A DNA stretch of 64,000 nt from NCBI GenBank assembly GCA_000708835.1, contig DF236966.1:124001-188000 (forward strand), given 5' to 3'. The notes below the pieces were generated by a model. It had not been told where the DNA came from, made no database searches, and was given only the letters and a program-made list of their open reading frames with translations. The DNA is from Klebsormidium nitens (taxonomy: Eukaryota; Streptophyta; Klebsormidiophyceae; Klebsormidiales; Klebsormidiaceae). Made by a program: the position numbers and the translations under genes. Below, one piece after another: positions 44,032 through 55,080 of this stretch; the first letter of the stretch is position 1, and the number at the start of each line of letters is the position of its first letter.

Positions 44032-45462
44032 TTTAAATGTGCAGCGCGGCCACCTTAACCAGAAATTTGCTGCGCATAGCACGATGTCAGAACCGCTGTC
44101 TGGAGATGGTCAGGGAAGGCGCTGCCTCAGAGAACTCCTGAGCAGCCCCCATGGTTTACAGCCAGTCAATTTTGATGCATTTTTGGGCAAAAGAGAGCGC
44201 CCCACTCCCTTCTATCTTTCAATGTTTCCTGCATGTAACTGGTACCTCAAAGGCTCAGCCTCAGCCCTCAGGCTTTGGTGCGCCCTGGCCCCTCCTCAGG
44301 CTCGAGCTTTGTTTCGAGGATTCAACCTGAGACGCTCTTATGTGAAGGGCCCATTTCTAGATTTTGCTCCAGAATTTCAAAAGACCCGGATGTTGTTTAG
44401 AACAAGGCAGCGGGTCAAGCCGGAACCAAGCCCGGGGGAGGGCGCCGGTGATGCATAGCCAGGTGGCAACAACTAATTTGATATATGGCGTCGTCGTTCT
44501 TGCTTCCAAATGTTCGGTTTCAGCCCTAAGGCTATGGTCATACATGTAACATGTGTCTTGATTTGCTGATCAGATCGACTTTGGTGTTATTGGCAAGACG
44601 GGCAGCACGGGGGCCTGCAAGCCTCAGCTGAAATAAGACGGAAATACATTCCAATCTTAGAGTGCTTATTGTGGATGTAGGATACGCTAAATTGGCAATC
44701 CTTCCCCGAGCAGGATTCATGGCCGCCACATAAGGTTTTTGAAAATAAACCTTGCTACCTATTCAGGGCAGCTCGCCCATGCAATGCTGCATGGCCGTTT
44801 TGTGTAAGAATTTACCTGAGTCAGTCTTCCTGGATTGTCCGCGAAGCGGCGTTGGTTTCTGAGCAGATCTGAGGCTCATTTTGAGGAGTGCCGCAATCAT
44901 GGCGGCAGGTCGTGAGCTGGCCCGGGTTCATTGAGGGACTCGTGCGAAAATAGACACGGTCTCCGGGTAAGCAACATTGTCCTCTTCAGTGTCACAGACC
45001 ATCCTCCTTCTTGCATGGTCACGACATACTACATTGATGTTGCCTTTTGCAAATCCGGAGTAGAGCAGATTGTGGCCACGCTGCGTTATGCAGATTGCAC
45101 TCCAGGACGGCTATATCAAAGGACTTGAAACTCGAAAGGGTGCTGCGGGACTCGTTGATGCATCCGTATCTTAAGTGTGGTAATATTGGGTTAAGTCGAA
45201 ATTTTCTTTGCGAGTCATTGGAGCAGGGCCACATTGCTTGAAAAAAGGGTTTGTGATCAAAAGGAGCTGATCAGAACATCGAACTGAAGCTGGCTAGCAC
45301 AAGAGCATCTGTGTTGGTTGAGTTGAAGCAGGCAGTGCCAGCTTGAATCTGGCGCCATGTGACGACTTCAGTAAAACAGCACCCTAATAAACCCTTCGCT
45401 CTCTGCAGAAGTGACTCTTTACAGACCCAAAGCCTGAAAAGCGCTTTCAAAAGAGAGACAAT
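44032..45462. promoter_or_regulatory. Divergent promoter region
   Basis: About 1.4 kb between the NFKBIL1-like start (minus) and the Glu-rich protein start (plus). A 139-codon open frame at 44039-44458 has no recognisable features and I do not call it. No repeat or RNA gene seen. Confidence 0.45.
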
Positions 45463-48400
45463 ATGGGCCGGCTGTCAACTCATAAGCCGGTGGAAGCTCC
45501 TGATGTAATCAGCCCTCGCTTGGTGGACTTAGCTGTCGATAAGCAGAGAGAATGGGAGGCAGCAGAGGGGGGGAGCGAAGGCGGAGCAGAGGAGGCGGGA
45601 AGTCCCGTGGAAGAGTATGAGGAAGAAGACGATGAGCAACAAGAGGGGGACGGAGAAGAATATCTGGTCGATGGCGGAGAGGAATATGAGGAAGGATATG
45701 AAGAGGAAGAGAATGAGCAGATGAGCGGAGACGGAGCTGGAGAGTTTGAAGAAGGTGGAGAGGGTGAGGGGGGGTACGAGGAGCAGAATGCGGACGGCGA
45801 GTTTGCGGCAGCGGAGAGAGAGGCGGCTGGGGGGGTGGAGGAGAGGGAAGCTGGGGGAGCTGGCAGGTATCAGCGGGGGGGGGGGAGTGAAGGAGAAAGC
45901 GAGGGGGAGGAGTATGTTGAGGGAGTGGAGGGTAAGTATGAAGAAGGTGGGGAGTATCAAGAGGAAGAGGCGGAAGAATTCCAAGCGGAAGATCTTCAAG
46001 AGGACGGAGCGGAAGGGTATCAAGAAGGGGAACCAGAGGAGTATCAAGAAGAAGGCACGGAGTATCAGGAAGAAGGGGGCGAGTTGCAGGAGGAAAGTGA
46101 AGAGAAGCAAGGAGAAGGCGGAGCAAATCAAGAAGAAGGAGGCGAGTATCAAGAAGAAGAGGGCGACTTCCAAGAAGAAGGAGGCAAGTATCAAGAAGAA
46201 GCAGGCGAGGATTATCAAGGGGAAGGCGGAGAGGGCTACGCTCAGGAAGGGGGGGAGGAGTCGCAGGAAGAAGAGGGCGGAGAGTACGAGGAAGAAGCAG
46301 AAGGAGAGTACGAAGATCAAGCAGGCGAAGGGTACCAAGAGCGAGAAGCTGTGGAGAACCAAGAAGAGAAAGGTGCTGAGGGAAAGTATGAAGAAGGAGG
46401 GGAAGAATATATAGAGGGGGGGGGGCAATACGAAGGGGAAGGGGAGGGTTTTGAGGGGGAGCCGCAGCAGCTCGAGGGGGAGCAAGAGGAATATTACGAG
46501 GAAGGGGGGGAGGCTGGTGAGACCGAAGAAGCCCAAGCTGGAGGGGACGAATACAACGAGGACGGGGAGAATGTCGAGGAGGGTGAAAATGCGGATGATG
46601 AGGGGGAAGAGGTTGACGAACTGGCCGAAGGTCAAGAGGAGGGGGCCTATGCGGACGAAGAAGCTTATGCGGAAGGGGAGGAAAATATGGTGGGTGAAGA
46701 GGGCGGTGAAAAAGTGGAGTATGCTGAGGGAGAGGAAGCCTATGCTGAAGGGGGGGAGGAATTGCTGACCGAAGAGGGGGGCGAAGCAGCAGAGTATGCT
46801 GAGGGGGAGGAAGGATCTGCTGAAGAAGTTGAGGGAGAAGAGGGGATGGAAGAGTACGCGGAGGGAGAAGAAAGGGACCGGTTTGAAGAGCTATTAGAGG
46901 GAGACGTTGGACCGGAAGAGTGTGCGGAAGGGGAAGAGGAAGTTGAAGCGCAAGTGTACCCAGAGCAAGGGGCTGAAGGGGTTCAGGTGACAGCCGAAGA
47001 AGATGAGGAGGTTGATGTAGAAGAGGAGCAAGGAGAGGAGGCTCAAGCAGGGGCTGAGGAGTTTGAAAACGAAGCTGTCGGAGAGTTTGAGGCAGAGTAT
47101 GCCGTCGAGGAAGGTGAAGAAGCACAGAATGAAGAAGCTGGTGGCGAACTCGAAGAGGAGGGGGAAGGAGGGCCTGAATTCGAAGTTGCAGAAGGAGAAG
47201 GCGAACTAGATGGGGGTGCTGAATATGAAGTTGCAGACGGAGTAGGGCAGGAGCTAGAGGGGGGGGCTGATTATGCTGTGGACGAGGGGGGGGGAGAGGA
47301 AGATGAGGAGCAGAAGTTCAGCTTCCAAGTAGGAGGTGAAGAAACCGCTGGAGGCGACATAGCTGTGGTTGAAGTAACTAAAGGCCAGCAGTATGAGGAA
47401 GAAGAGTACTACGCAGAGGACGAAGGTACGCAGGAAATCGGCTCGGGGACTGTCAGGATTGAAGAATATGACGGAACAGACGAGGGGTCTTCTGAGCAGC
47501 GGGCAGGTGTGATTGTTTACGAGGTTACGGAGGCCGACGGTCAAGAGGAAATTGAATTCTTGGCAGAGACTTCTGAGGAACAGGGAGGGTTAGGGGAGAT
47601 TGAGGCAAGGGTTGAGGAAGTCGAGGGGGACGCTTATGAGGGCGAGCAGCAGGCCGCTTATGACAAGCAGACGGCAGCAAGTGAACTCAGGGATCGGTTC
47701 TTGTCAAAGGACTCCACACAGCAATCCAGCAGTTCTGTAAGGGAGAAGACAGGAGCGCACTCAGGGAACAACTTCTCATCGGTTTCCTCTGACCGCCTAA
47801 AAGCCGTGTCGATCGAGGAGGCCGCAGGCCGCACGGTGCTTTCTCGCAGTCTAGTTGATACAGACGACGAGAGTGAGCTGGTGCGCGAGCGCCAGTCCGT
47901 AACTCAGAGCATGGAGGTGCGGATGAGCCCCCGGGAGAGTATTAACACCCCGGTGGGCCTCAGCCCCAAGAACAGTGTTGCGGGCCCCGGTGTGAAGGGC
48001 CTCCCGATGCCCGAGGACGAAGTGTCGGCGCGGCTGCTTGCGAAGAGCGCCCGGGTTAGCTCAACCCGGTTAAGCGCAACCGGGGTAAGCTCAACTGGGC
48101 GCAAACGGAGCGTCACGGACGGGTCAAAAGCGGCCGGGTCAAGCCGCCGGTCAAGTAGCGCAGGCGGCGAGAAGACCCCTGCGGGTGATATCACCCCCAT
48201 GGTTAACGCGAACCTGGTTCAGAAGCAAGTTCCTCGCGCTTGGGAAGAGCCTGGCAGAGCAGCGGAGTCCGCCGGGAGCGAGTGGAAAACTGGTGAAGCT
48301 GAGCGGGACCAGCGTATGGAGGAACTAGAGCGCCGGCTTCGGGAGGTGACGGAGCGGGAGCAAAGTGCGGCGCAGGACAGGGTGGCGACCGTGGCACTGC

Positions 48401-51400
48401 TGCAGCAGACTGAAGGTGGTCGCCCGCGAAACATCTTCCTGCTTAAGACGCGTTCATGACCTTTTGGACTTTTCGGCTGCTTCTTCAGTTTCTTTGGTGC
48501 CAGGGAAGGTGAATTTTCTTGAAAACAATGCGAACCATTCTCGTGTCGAGTGCAAAAAGGCTCAAAGGGAGTCCCGTTCATTCCAAGCGTCGTCTTCGAT
48601 CTTCAACAGAGGTTTCTGAGACTGGCGGCGTCGAGCGCTGCTTTCAGAAGTCAGCGAAAGTAGCGAGCCACCTGCTTGCAACTGTGACGTCATTTGACCC
48701 GAATCCGATCCTTCTCGACCTCATGCAGGATCCTGACACAGTACTCCTGAGTCGATTTGTACGGCGGAGCTGGGCTCGACAGCGGGCCACCTGGCAGAAA
48801 GGGCCTTCCAACATATTCTCCATAACCTATTTCTTCTGTCGAATTCCAAGCCCTCAGACCCTTCAAGAAGATCTTGCAGACGAGCTTGCCTCCACGACTT
48901 TCCTAGAGAAACCTCAACGCGCGCGTTTTCCTTTGACCACTTTCTCCATTTCCCAACCTTCATCATTCACATTGTTTGACCGGGTTCTTTTCGAACGACG
49001 AGCGCTCTTAACCCAAAAGCCTTGACCCGTTTCCGCAGCAGAGCTCGAAAACACGACGGCCCACTTGACGGGGCTGGCGCGCGAGCGCGCGCGCTTCCAG
49101 TGTTTCCCACAACATCTGAACACGTTTTACATTTACGTAAAGTCAGGAAGCGCTCCTGACCCCAGATTATCAACCTTATTTTCTGGCAGACGAGCTCGCG
49201 TCCACGGCGGCCCACTTGGCGATATCGCAACGCGCGTGTTCGTTTTGAGCCGTTCGCCAACTTTCGCACTCGTTACCACAGCACCAGAAGCGCTCTAACC
49301 CAAAACTCTTCACGATTTTCGCAGACGAGCTCGCGTCCACGGCGGCCCACTTGAGCGGACCTGGCGCGTGAGCGCGCCCGCCTCCAGCCTTTCCCGTACA
49401 ATTATGAGAAACCAGAAGCGCTCCTAACCAGATTTCTTGACCCGTTTTCCGCAGACGAGCTCCCTTCCACGACGGCCCACTTGGCGGACGTGGCGCGCGA
49501 GCGCGCGCGCTTCCTCTTTTTTCTACAATATCTGACCACGTTTCAAATCTTATGTAAAACTAGAAGCGCTCCCAAACCCAGATTCTCAACCTTACCTACT
49601 GCAGACGAGCTCGCGTCCACGGCAGCCCACCTGGCGGAGCTGGCGCGCGAGCGCGCGCGCTCCCGACCAGTTTCACAAATTGTGACCAAGTTCGTTCAAA
49701 GGGAGACGCATTTGAACCGGTAAATTCGACCCGTTCTTGCAGATGAGCTTGCGTCCACTGCGGCGCACTTGGCGGAGCTGGCACGCGAGCGCGCGCGCTT
49801 CCAGCAGGAGCAGTACGGCGAGATGTGGCCCATCGTGTACAGCAAGGTCAAGCACCTCGCCGAGACCGCGCGCGCGTGGCTGCACGAAACGGGGCCGCGC
49901 AAGGTGAGAAAACCCCAGGAACTGCTCGGAGTATAGGGTTCGAAAGAGGGACTTTAGATCCGCGTCTAGACCGTCAATTTGTAAAGTTAGGATTCGTTGC
50001 AGATGTGTACAGCAGAGTGAATGACCTGGCGAAGGCCGCAAGCTGGGGGCGGCATGAAAGGAGGACGCGCAAGGTGGGCATGAATACGTGATTCCTACGT
50101 CATTCACAAACGGGAATCCGAGGAAGACGAGGCTTGGGGCAGCTACATCAGAGTCGGTATGCGGATCCTGGATTTGGGCTGGACGGTCGGATCTGGTAAG
50201 GAAATGGGAGATCAGATCGTTCGTATTCACGGTGTCGAAGGTCGTGAGAGCGTCGAAGCCGCGTAGATTGAGCGTCAGCAGAAAACTAGAGTCTGCAACG
50301 AGGGGGGATCCAGATTTTGAGAACCAGTCAAAGAGGTTTCGATTACCGAAGTTCCAACCCTTGGTTAATTATTCGAAGCAATTACAAGAGAGGATGGGTT
50401 TGGAAAATGGCATAGTCTTGCCGACGCAAATCCGTATACTGAAAGCGATGTCGACCGGACAAATCAAAGGGCACGTCTTTCAGCCATCTCAATTGTTCGT
50501 CCCCTTTGCAGACGGCGCAGCATCTGGAGACCGTCGAGGCGGAGCTCTTCTCGTTGCTGGCCGTGATGCACGTGAGTAATTTCCACCGCTTGCGAATCGT
50601 GTTGTTGGAACTCCTCTCCTGAAGATTGCAGAGCACAGATTGCGGATATTGAACGGCTTTATGAACTTTTTACGGGTTTGCGGAAGGCGAGAAGGTTGAA
50701 CACGCTTTGTAGAGGCTCGTTACTCGCTCTTCTGTCCATATCTATCCAGGTCAATTGCAAGGAATGTTATGCTTTGTGTAGATAAGGAGATGCGCGCACG
50801 TAGCCATGTGATTCGAATCTCTAGAGCTTGGCTTTCTTCTGTCTCGTGCACGATTCTTTGAGCTGCTTCGCTTTTTCAAGCCTCATCCTCCAAAACAGAA
50901 TTCAATTTGTCCAGACCCCGATTCAAAGCACACGCTTCTTCTCACGACAGAGCGGCCAGCCCGAATCTTGGCGAGTTTCCACCTCTCTCTATTTTCCAGC
51001 TCTTTCCAGCAGACGTCTGAACATATCACAGGGATCCTCAGACTTCGTACCTCTCTTGTCGCCACAGAGCGGCCAGCCCGACTCGTCCACGCTCAAGGAG
51101 ATCGTCCAGTCGGAGCGGCTGGGCGCGGCGCTCGACACGGAAAAGACGCGCGCGGAAAAGCTCGCGCAGCGCGCGGCGGCCGCGGAGAAGCAGCTCAAGA
51201 TGGCCGTGCGGAAGAACCGGGTCCTCGCAATAGAGAACCACCTCGCCATCCAGAAGCTTCACAGCTTAGGGGTGAGGCCCGGTTCTAGAGAAAGGAAAGA
51301 GGATACGCATTCTCGGTTGCACCGTCGTGCTTCCACTTCTTTGAGGTAGAAACTTCTTTGAAGGGGTGATTCATAGTCTGTGGAAACCACACAACGGTGA

Positions 51401-54121
51401 AGAGCGTGGAGGGACGTCTTTTGACCCGATGCAGAGAATTCTAGAGGGGCGTTTGCTCTACGTGGGGCTGTCACATTTCTTTATGGTGACAATACGCTCG
51501 AAAGGAACGACCTTGATTCCTCTTCAAAGTTGTGAGCAACGGTGCGTACTTTTGTCTCTCCTTAATGCGAAACAAGTCTGTGATGCAATGGAGATGAGTC
51601 CTCTGCTTTGGATTCATGCACAGTCGTCAAGGGTATCGCGGCTTTCCCATAGCCGCACTCTGATGCAGTTCCTTAGCACAGCATGTCTGTTCAAGTGGCT
51701 CAAAATCCCCCACTTTCAGACGCTTACGCGCCAAACGACTTCTCATGCGTCCGTTCGTTCCATTCCGTTGCGTTCAGGTTGTCTCCATTCCGCTCCAGCC
51801 GCTAGCGGCGGACATGAGCAACATCGACAGCTACGAGCCTCAGATTCCGGGTTATGATTTTACCCCTGCCTCTACCCCCGGGGAGTCGCCCCGCTTCGGC
51901 AAAGACTCCCCCGAGAGAATGGGCTTGCGCCAGAAGATCGGTCGGAACTCGCCCAGGTAAAGCACAATTTTTCTTTCCAGCAATTCTTGACGCTCTCGGC
52001 AACGCTAATATCATGGTTAGTGGATGTTACCCGCATGCCCAAAAGTGTTCGTAAATCCTGTTTGAAACACCTCGCGAGTGCAAGTTTCTCATGGACCCTG
52101 ACGTAGGCAAGTCTGTATTTGTTTAACTTTGCAGTACATGGTTCAGTACTCAAACGGAATCTGTGACTGGCTTCTGGTGAGAGTGTGTGCGATGCATGTT
52201 CTATCAGGGATCCCTAACCGGTAGATTATGACCATTGCGAGCGACAAACTTTCGAACCGTAGAAACGTTTTCGCTGTTGCAATTTGCTGAAACGAGTGAA
52301 CGTGTACAGGAATTCGGAGGGGGGGGGGGTTAATAAGTCCAATAAAGAGTGAAATTCAAAACCAAAGCTCACAGGGCCCCCCTTGCTTCCCGCCAGGTCC
52401 ACTTTCAGCCCCCTGTCGTCCCAGAGGGCGCCCCAATCACCAATGGGCCTCCGCAAAGTGCGCGCGCACACGTCGCTGACGTCATCCACCGCAAAAGCTG
52501 ACGTCAGCAGCCCGCGGAAGCGGCACTCGAACCCCAGCGACAAGAGCACCCATCTTGTGGCTGAGTCGGTCGCCCTCTCGAACGGTTCCATATTCAAACA
52601 GGGGGAGAATGTTGCCCCTAGCCTCCCCCCCCGGGCGCGTAACAGCGCGTCGACGGAGCAGGGACACGTGTCGAGATCCGACTGGCTGGCGATCGCCAAG
52701 CAGGCGGCGCTGCTGAAAGGAGTCGTCCCGGAGAACCGGACACACACGGGGCTCCTGAGGGGGACACTTGCTAAAGACGCGGTGAGAGACCGGCTAAAGG
52801 CTTCTTTCCTTTCCCAATTAGTGAAATGACAGACAACCGGTCCTCAATGTGAGGTCAATATTCTAGTAGAGATGCACCTAACCAAGCCCTAATTAGCTTG
52901 TTCAATGAAAAGGCTTTCTTGTGATGTGAAAGGTGTTCAATTGAGATCGAGAAAAGGCTAACCAGCAAAATCACGTTCTGGAGATCGGGCTATCGCTGAC
53001 AATTGGCGGAACAGCACTACAATCTGGGTTCGCTTGCACTGAGGAACCTGTAATCCATTGCGAGTCCATTTTTGCTGCCTTTTCGCATATCTGCATACCA
53101 GCTTTGGCTTTCCGAACGCAATCCGCTCTCTTTCTACTTGACGTCCTCCGCGGTCGGCCACTTGCATAACGGTACACAGTCCAAGTTCACACTCAAATCG
53201 CAGAGCAAACACTGTCTGGCTTCTTCGTGCTTGTTCCTCCACAGAGACAACTGTGAACAAGTGATGATCCGCGGCTCTTTTCCTCATTGCCCCGTGTTTT
53301 CCTCCTCCAATCAGACCCCCGCTGAGATTGACAGCGCCGTGAAAGCGCTCAAGGCGCAGTTCGATTCGGCGGGCGTCCCGTGGCCCCTCACCAAAGTGGG
53401 CGACCGCGCCTATCGACTGGGCGCCAAAAAGCTCGCGCTCAAACTGACGGCGGGCAGACTCATGGGTGAGCCGTCGCTCTTCTTTTCTATTTGCGCGGGG
53501 CCTGTAACATGAGAGGGAACTGATTGTATGGAAACTGAGCAAAATTGGTTGGGGTGTACAAGAAAAAAATGGTTTCAGCGTTAAGAGTCTTAGGGTTTTA
53601 GGTTGACGAAGAGACACGTCCGTCAGCATTGGGGCCTTACGAACGATCAAAGGAAACGACTCTACGGATCCGACACGCATCCGCGTACTCATTGTCTATT
53701 TGGGAAGAGGACGAGCAAGAGTTGATTCAGTACATAGAAGACGCAGACTCTTCGTCTCCTGAACATCGTTTCCGGAGACTTGCGACCTGCACTTATATCT
53801 GGAGGTGCGCTTCGTCAAAGCCGCAGATGTGCAGTTTCAAAACCGGCCACTAATCGGCTTTGTCACAATCTTCCTATGGGGTGTTCAGTCTTCCTCTGCA
53901 TTTTCATAACAGCTGTTCTTCGGATTGTTGGCAGATAGGATCCCAAATGCTTCTATTCTTCCCCGTACTCTGTCGACTAAAGTAACTTTGCCGCCTGATT
54001 TCTTCCTCTAGCAGGCCGAGTCTAACAACCATCCGTCGTCAATCGTGCAGTACGGATTGGAGGCGGAGCCGAGAACATCCTCGACACGATTGAAAAGACG
54101 GCACTCAGTGCGGCCGCCTGA
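45463..54121 (+). CDS. Glu-rich protein with coiled coil and GAS2-like C-terminus, 1387 aa
   Basis: Eight exons: 45463-48415, 49743-49903, 50512-50571, 51068-51271, 51778-51956, 52397-52781, 53315-53465, 54051-54121; 4164 bases in phase. Residues about 25-740 are an extraordinary Glu/Gly/Tyr-rich low-complexity domain of imperfect short units such as EEGGEYQEEEG and YAEGEEAYAEGG. Then come a Ser/Thr/Arg-rich stretch, coiled coil starting MEELERRLREVTEREQ and continuing through exons 2-4 (LAELARERARFQQEQ, EKTRAEKLAQRAAAAEKQLK), and a basic disordered segment. The last 73 residues (PLTKVGDRAYRLGAKKLALK, then GRLMVRIGGG, the last split by the final intron) resemble the GAS2-related domain, a zinc-binding microtubule-binding module, though its Cys ligands are not evident. 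A cytoskeletal role is inferred. Introns 1, 2 and 3 carry duplicated exon edges (separate entries). Nothing in the N-terminal repeat gives a function. Confidence 0.8.
48876..49807 (+). repeat. Acceptor-edge tandem array before exon 2 of the Glu-rich gene
   Basis: Seven units of 125-161 bp, the last being the true exon 2 start. Each has a GCAG acceptor followed by up to 65 bases copying the exon start (GACGAGCTCGCGTCCACGGC and GAGCGCGCGCGCTTCCAG, encoding DELASTAAHLAELARERARF). Acceptor G positions: 48879, 49038, 49199, 49324, 49454, 49604 and the real one at 49742. The first and third units diverge after the first 20-30 bases; the others keep the same phase. Intron-like tails (AGAAGCGCTCCTAACCCAG-like) are also shared. 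Confidence 0.92.
50006..50080 (+). repeat. Diverged copy of exon 2 donor edge in intron 2
   Basis: GTGTACAGCAGAGTGAATGA at 50006 onward, through GACGCGCAAGGTGGGCA near 50074, copies the last roughly 68 bases of exon 2 (49836-49903, GTGTACAGCAAGGTCAAGCA through CCGCGCAAG) plus a GTGGGC donor-like site. It would encode VYSRVNDLAKAASWG against VYSKVKHLAETARAW in the real exon. Offset is about 170 bases. Confidence 0.82.
50941..51090 (+). repeat. Extra acceptor edge upstream of exon 4 of the Glu-rich gene
   Basis: CGACAGAGCGGCCAGCCCGA at 50946 matches the true acceptor and exon start CCACAGAGCGGCCAGCCCGA at 51063, 117 bases downstream. Both have an AG directly before AGCGGCCAG, with similar CTTCTCTTGTC-like sequence before. 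Confidence 0.82.
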
Positions 54122-55080
54122 GGCATCCATTATTGACAGCCACGTCCGCAAGCAATCTACACTGATTTAAGAAGTACTAGGCAAGAAGACAACCCCCCTC
54201 GATTGGAGGCGGCCAGGCATTCTGGCTCAGCCCGAGAGATTTGCAATTGAGGAGGGCCATACACAAACAGTAGGGAGAGCACACCATTTTTGCATGTAAG
54301 CTCGAGGACCCATCTAACAGCCTCGCCCTTTCGCGCAACGCGCGCGGCACGAAAGTGGTCGGGTAGAATACACAGTTCAATCTGAGACCCGCAGATCTTC
54401 GCATGAGCCTAGCTCGAATACAATGGCCATGGCTGTACAGGATTGCACCTGGCCCAGTATCATTTCGCGACAGAAGTACGGTTAGTATTCTCGTGGGCAT
54501 GAGGCATTTGCGGTTCGTGCAAGAATTGCAGCAGGCGGGCCCGTTGCTTGAGTAGACTGACTTACGTGGCCAATACATGCAATCATTTGATCATGACTCT
54601 TCTAAGAGTTTGATCATGATATGAGAAGTCACTAGGTGCACTACGGCTTTAAGTATAGCATTATGCCGGAAGGTCCGGTCATTGTCGCGTGTGTATAAAG
54701 ACGCGTGGAGGCTTGTGTGGTAATCATCAATGGCCACTACGTCAGTTGGTTTTCCTAAGCAGCCACCTGAACAAATGCTTTGATCCTGGCGTATATGGCC
54801 CACTGCGTGATGTGTGGCGCGGCAATGACAAGACTTGCAAATGAACATAGTTACCATATGCTCGTCCCTGATAAGGCGTGCCAGACGATATTCACTTGAT
54901 TTAGCGAGTCTGCGTCTGAAGTATCCGCATTTTCAACTGCTTGCGTAAATCAATCATCGTTCGTGGAGGAGATCAGGCGGGAGATAGATCGGGATGACGG
55001 GATGACCGATCCCGTTGCAGGGCCTGGGAACCCAATGTGACAAGAAGGGCCGGATCAATGAAGATCTTGGCAGGCTACTG
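54122..55080. other. Convergent spacer, no gene seen
   Basis: About 960 bases between the stops of the Glu-rich gene and the SFI1-like gene. A perfect inverted repeat ATCATGACTCTTCTAAGAG-like hairpin lies near 54590-54618 (GATCATGACTC... then GAGTTTGATCATGATA). Otherwise nothing recognised. Confidence 0.45.

Noticed and set aside
44039-44458. 139-codon plus-strand frame
   Set aside because: Lies in the divergent promoter region and overlaps the start of the NFKBIL1-like gene; no features.
45509-47125. 538-codon Leu/Pro-rich minus-strand frame, and a 368-codon one beside it
   Set aside because: Mirror images of the purine-rich Glu repeat on the plus strand; composition is forced by the GAG/GAA codons.
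53629-53853. Protein-like 74-codon frame inside an intron of the Glu-rich gene
   Set aside because: Joining it to the preceding exon in phase gives an immediate stop, while the direct join 53465 to 54051 completes the GRLMVRIGGG motif.
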